A program made the position numbers and the translations under genes. The notes beneath the pieces are model-generated. The model had not been told where the DNA came from, did no database searches, and saw only the letters and a list, made by a program, of their open reading frames with translations. A DNA stretch of 19,150 bases, taken from contig NW_003105616.1 of assembly GCF_000003605.2 (NCBI RefSeq), positions 5,186 through 24,335 on the forward strand, written 5' to 3'. Position 1 is the stretch's first letter; each line of letters opens with the position of its first letter. This DNA comes from Saccoglossus kowalevskii (Eukaryota; Hemichordata; Enteropneusta; Harrimaniidae). Of this stretch, positions 16,200 to 19,150 are shown piece after piece.

Positions 16200-17820
16200 T
16201 AACAGGTAAGCTATTGGAAGGGGGCAATGGTGAGCAAAACTCGGTGAGCAAAACTTTGCAAATCACCAACAATTTATTACCCAAAAAATCCTATTAAAGA
16301 TGGAAGTGCTAGATGATATTAAATAATTTTATTTGAAAGTCGGTATGTTTTTTTAAAATGTTGTATACAAATAAATAACGGCTAAAGTATAAACAACAAT
16401 TTCTGCATAAATTATATATGTGCGTGAACAAATTCCTCTAATTCAAATTGTTAACCCTTAATTTGTTTTAGGAGATAATTTTGCTCAATGTTCACAAAAA
16501 TGATCTCTTCCTAATCTGATTCAGCGAGCAACATTCTGCTCATTATAATCTATACGCCTTACCGTCTGGAAGACCCCAGCGGAAGAACAGTATACGCATA
16601 CTCTTTGAAAAGTAGACACATCACAACATGCATATATAACTTATGGTTATCCAAATAGTGCCGTGGTCATTTCTTCGAGCTCAATTGTTCATTGCAAATA
16701 CCCTTATTACTCATCTTATACTATATGTCTATCTGTCTGTATCTGACAAAATCTGAATAGTAAAACGTTGCAATGATAGAATTATAACTTGTATAGATGA
16801 TTATCTGGTTGTATACGTTGTGTAGTGGCATTATTTTGTAAAGTGTAAACGATAGCCCATCATAGGATTTACAATCTAGTGGTGGCCATTTTTCATTTTG
16901 ACCAAAACAGTTTAATTTTGCAGTCCTTCTATTGGTGCGAAACATTACTTCCAACAAATACATGTTAATAACTGAGCTACATGTACAGGCTCAACAGAAG
17001 TTGTGAATTTGTCGTCAATAGGAATTATATTAGCAGTCTGCCACAGGTTGATGTGCACACCGTATTATTGTACATTGAATTACAAAAACCGTATACTAAT
17101 AGTGTTATGAATCTCTAACGTCAATATTTTGGAAGGAAATTGATTATATTTCAGTGCTGTCGTTATCATGATAGGCACTTAGTGTTAAACTTACAAAAGA
17201 CCTGTCATTTAATCAATTAGTCGTCACATTCACAGTGTATATTAGTGACTAAAACATATAATTATATGCATTAATTGTATATGTCACTCAAATTAAAAGT
17301 TAAGTCACAGTTAGGTGCGTTCTGTAGCTTTCATATGATAAGCCTACCAGTTAAAAAAAAACAATTATGTAAAATAACAATTATAAATCAATTTTCATTC
17401 GCATTTGTTGTAAGATAATGAACAAGCAATACAAATGCCTTTATACCCGTCATTATATTAAAATGTGGCGAGTTATATTTGATAATTTCTAGAAGCAATT
17501 CAAGGTTACATCCACACTGATCGAATATACTCAGAAAAAAATAAATTGGCATGAAATCCATATATCATCTATCATTAATATATAGGTCATACGAAATTCC
17601 CGAATAAATAAAATATAAAATAAGCAATTAACAACATATGTGACATTTTCCCCATAATAACTACTGCTGTCATAGCGGCAATTAAAATACCGCTGTGTCA
17701 ATTTGACAAAAATGAAATACTGCCAGAGATCAAACCATCTGTATGTCAAACTAGAAACACTTGTGCGCGCAGCTTATCATTGTAGAAGCAATATTTCAGA
17801 GTTTAGATTTCTTATTCACG
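16200..17820. other. No supported gene
   Basis: I searched both strands for YWTD, EGF and LDLa signatures and for other familiar domains and saw none. The open frames at 16721-16963 and 17531-17749 (minus) are AT-rich and lack domain character. A 37-codon open stretch at about 16.93-17.07 kb (minus, with LWQTANIIPIDDKF) is protein-like but unassignable. Confidence 0.5.
16804..16856. repeat. Copy 2 of a ~53-bp dispersed repeat
   Basis: It contains GTGGCATTATTTTGTAAAGT followed by GTAAACGATA. It is the partner of 13299-13351 in the same orientation. The minus-strand frame is open in both copies, but most differences change the residue, so protein conservation is not the likely reason. Confidence 0.5.
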
Positions 17821-17824
17821 AAGT

Positions 17825-18035
17825 TACTGTAAAATGACTAATTTTCACTGGGTTTAAATTTCACTGATTTGCCATTTCAGGCATATTCTTTGGGTTTTAA
17901 ATTCACGGCTTTATCATTTAGATAATGTGTTCTATGCTAAATTTTACATATTCACTGGGTTTTAATTTAGCGCATTTTCCAGTCAGCGAAATAAGCCAAA
18001 TTAAAACCCAGTGAACAATTAACCCCTTTACAGTA
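17825..18035. mobile_element. 211-bp foldback MITE with ACTGTAAA ends
   Basis: The left end TACTGTAAA (17825) and right end TTTACAGTA (18035) are inverted. Inward, both arms carry AATT, TTCACTGGGTTT and AATTT in order. A second perfect 18-bp inverted pair lies inside, TTCACTGGGTTTTAATTT at 17951-17968 against 17998-18015. The GGGTTTAAATTTCACTG theme also repeats tandemly three times in the left half (about 17850, 17890, 17955). The ends suggest TA targets (Tc1/mariner-type). It has no coding capacity. Confidence 0.7.
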
Positions 18036-18039
18036 GCTA

Positions 18040-18830
18040 ATCTGCAATTGACAATATGGCACTCGACGTGATTCTGGTTTGCATGTTTCGTCGTTGTACT
18101 AGCAGAACAAGTAGGGGCGCTATGATAGGATAGTCTGCGTGAGGAGCGAAGTTATAAAAAAAAGAGAAGGTATTTTTTTTGTACGAAAACTCAGTGAAAT
18201 CGGTAAAAGGTGTAAACACCCCTACAAATTCACGTATTGCTGTATAAAAAGCAAGAAGTGGGCATTGATTAATTGAAAATCATTACGGCCAGTATGACCT
18301 TTGACCGGGGACACATGTCTGTGAAATCATGGGGAAATTGACAAACGTGCACTTTATTCATCAACAAAATGAAAATAGAGCGTGTGTATTGTAAGCATTA
18401 TGCTACGATCGTTCACAGTGCATGTACAATAAATGTCATGTGCACTGAAGATGACATTACAGGTGAACTCGCAGATTCCTAACACCTAGATACCACCATC
18501 AACAAGACACGTTATTATTGTTATGAGGTATATTGAATTTAATCATCGCTAAATTGTATTAACCGTCATAGTAGACTCCATCTTATTATCGATGGACGCG
18601 TCAATCCCATTTCTTTGATTAAGCAAACGCTATAAAGTCTATTAAACCATTGTTAAATTGCATTCAATTCACCTGACGCAATGGGGATATGTGGGCATTA
18701 GTCGGAGTTTACTCGGGATATTATTCACGGGTATTGATTGAGTTCAACAAATAAATCATGAGCTATTTATGGAGATGAAATGTTAAAGATAAACATATTG
18801 GTCCAGAGTCGACGAAACGTCGTTTTAACT
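18040..18830. other. No supported gene
   Basis: This AT-rich 0.8 kb holds no exon or RNA gene that I can support. A minus-strand open frame at 18037-18219 has no domain and overlaps a poly-A/T run. Confidence 0.5.
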
Positions 18831-18834
18831 TGGA

Positions 18835-19141
18835 TTAAAGCGCGGTAGTCGTCGCGCTGCGCCTGTGCAAGATATATGGGTCTCATATAAACAAAGATGG
18901 CGACTTAGACGCAGACGAAGATCAACGAGTACGAATTGAGACATTTCCAAGCTTTAATTAGGCAATTTTCATGTGATTGGAAGGTATCGAAGGAGTGACC
19001 GTCGGTAATCAGTGCAAGTCGCGTTCAGATCAAACCTCATACTTGTGATTTCCATTTGAAGAACGCATTGGATTGTGGGAAAATCAATGTTTATGAACAC
19101 AAATGTCGCACATGCGCAGCGCGACGACTACCGCGGTTTAA
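18835..19141. mobile_element. 307-bp MITE with TTAA ends, relative of the 1.39-kb element
   Basis: The left end TTAAAGCGCGGTAGTCGTCG at 18835 matches the reverse complement of the right end, TTAAACCGCGGTAGTCGTCG at 19141. Both continue CGCTGCGC, then a TGTGC motif, about 33 of 36 bases in all. TTAA on both sides is the likely target duplication. The terminal core TTAAAGCG....GTCGTC....GCGC is shared with the element at 10173-11563, so the two are members of one family with different interiors. It contains ATGGCGACTTAG, which stops at once, and no gene. Confidence 0.8.
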
Positions 19142-19150
19142 ACTTTCGTT

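Larger units (their letters stand above)
15150..16200. mobile_element. Probable decayed DNA transposon (Harbinger-like?)
   Basis: The boundaries are approximate and no target duplication was found. The region is distinguished by CG-rich subterminal-type repeats (15237-15406), a broken Myb/SANT-like domain on the plus strand (15526-15751), a short Kozak-start open frame on the minus strand (15971 downwards, MAENNFWVVLMARCISRRKE), and GTTTACACGACAGC near 15303, partly echoed in inverse (GTGTAAACGCAGC) near 16185. PIF/Harbinger elements encode a Myb-like protein and a transposase, which is why I suggest that group. No transposase core was recognised. Confidence 0.35.

Noticed and set aside
16721-16963. 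An 80-codon minus-strand frame
   Set aside because: It overlaps a dispersed repeat copy and shows no recognised domain. Differences between copies are mostly residue-changing.
1-19150. tRNA or rRNA genes
   Set aside because: I saw no cloverleaf arms with A and B box sequences and no rRNA-like blocks while reading, but could not run a covariance search.

Overview
The window looks like nuclear DNA of an invertebrate animal. It is AT-rich and built of short exons (106-427 bp) with GT..AG introns. It carries several kinds of small inverted-repeat transposons and a very long minisatellite, and it shows no bacterial gene organisation. The repeats (ACGGACGG-rich segments, foldback elements with ACTGTAAA ends) remind me of marine invertebrates such as molluscs, brachiopods, hemichordates or lancelets. 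I cannot fix the phylum from sequence alone.

Minus strand, about 15.0 kb down to 1.57 kb: the only well-supported gene is part of a large LDL-receptor-related (LRP-like) membrane receptor, read right to left. Ten exons fit together with matching splice phases: 12446-12574 (LDLa), 9712-10138, 8675-8806, 8459-8588 and 3311-3437 (first six-bladed YWTD propeller), 3078-3197 (EGF), then 2706-2960, 2078-2222, 1806-1943 and 1574-1688 (second propeller, incomplete). Joined, they give 572 complete codons without a stop. Two or three further exons at 14875-15011, 13989-14201 and perhaps 13534-13639 probably belong to a preceding propeller. The signal peptide, transmembrane segment and cytoplasmic tail are not seen, so the gene is partial. 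The YWTD motifs are divergent (for example FYAD, YWID, YWSD, FYLD, ILTN).

The intron between the fourth and fifth core exons (3438-8458) holds the most striking structure: about 3.7 kb of a 27-bp minisatellite (roughly 135 units) with zonal variants, exact 134-bp higher-order repeats and a 534-bp duplicated block. Because 27 is a multiple of three, five of six frames of the consensus lack stops, and each unit has an ATG in Kozak-like context on both strands.

Mobile elements: two full copies of a ~218-bp MITE with CAGTGGC ends and perfect 5-bp target duplications (4013-4229, 11909-12127); a 1.39-kb composite element bounded by TTAA (10173-11563) and a 307-bp relative with the same terminal core (18835-19141); a 211-bp foldback element (17825-18035); and a probable Harbinger-like relic at about 15.2-16.2 kb containing a broken Myb/SANT-like DNA-binding domain.

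Left end (1-1573): mostly non-coding; a candidate first exon of a separate leftward gene lies at 249-279. Right end (16.2-18.8 kb): no supportable genes. No tRNA, rRNA or CRISPR was seen.
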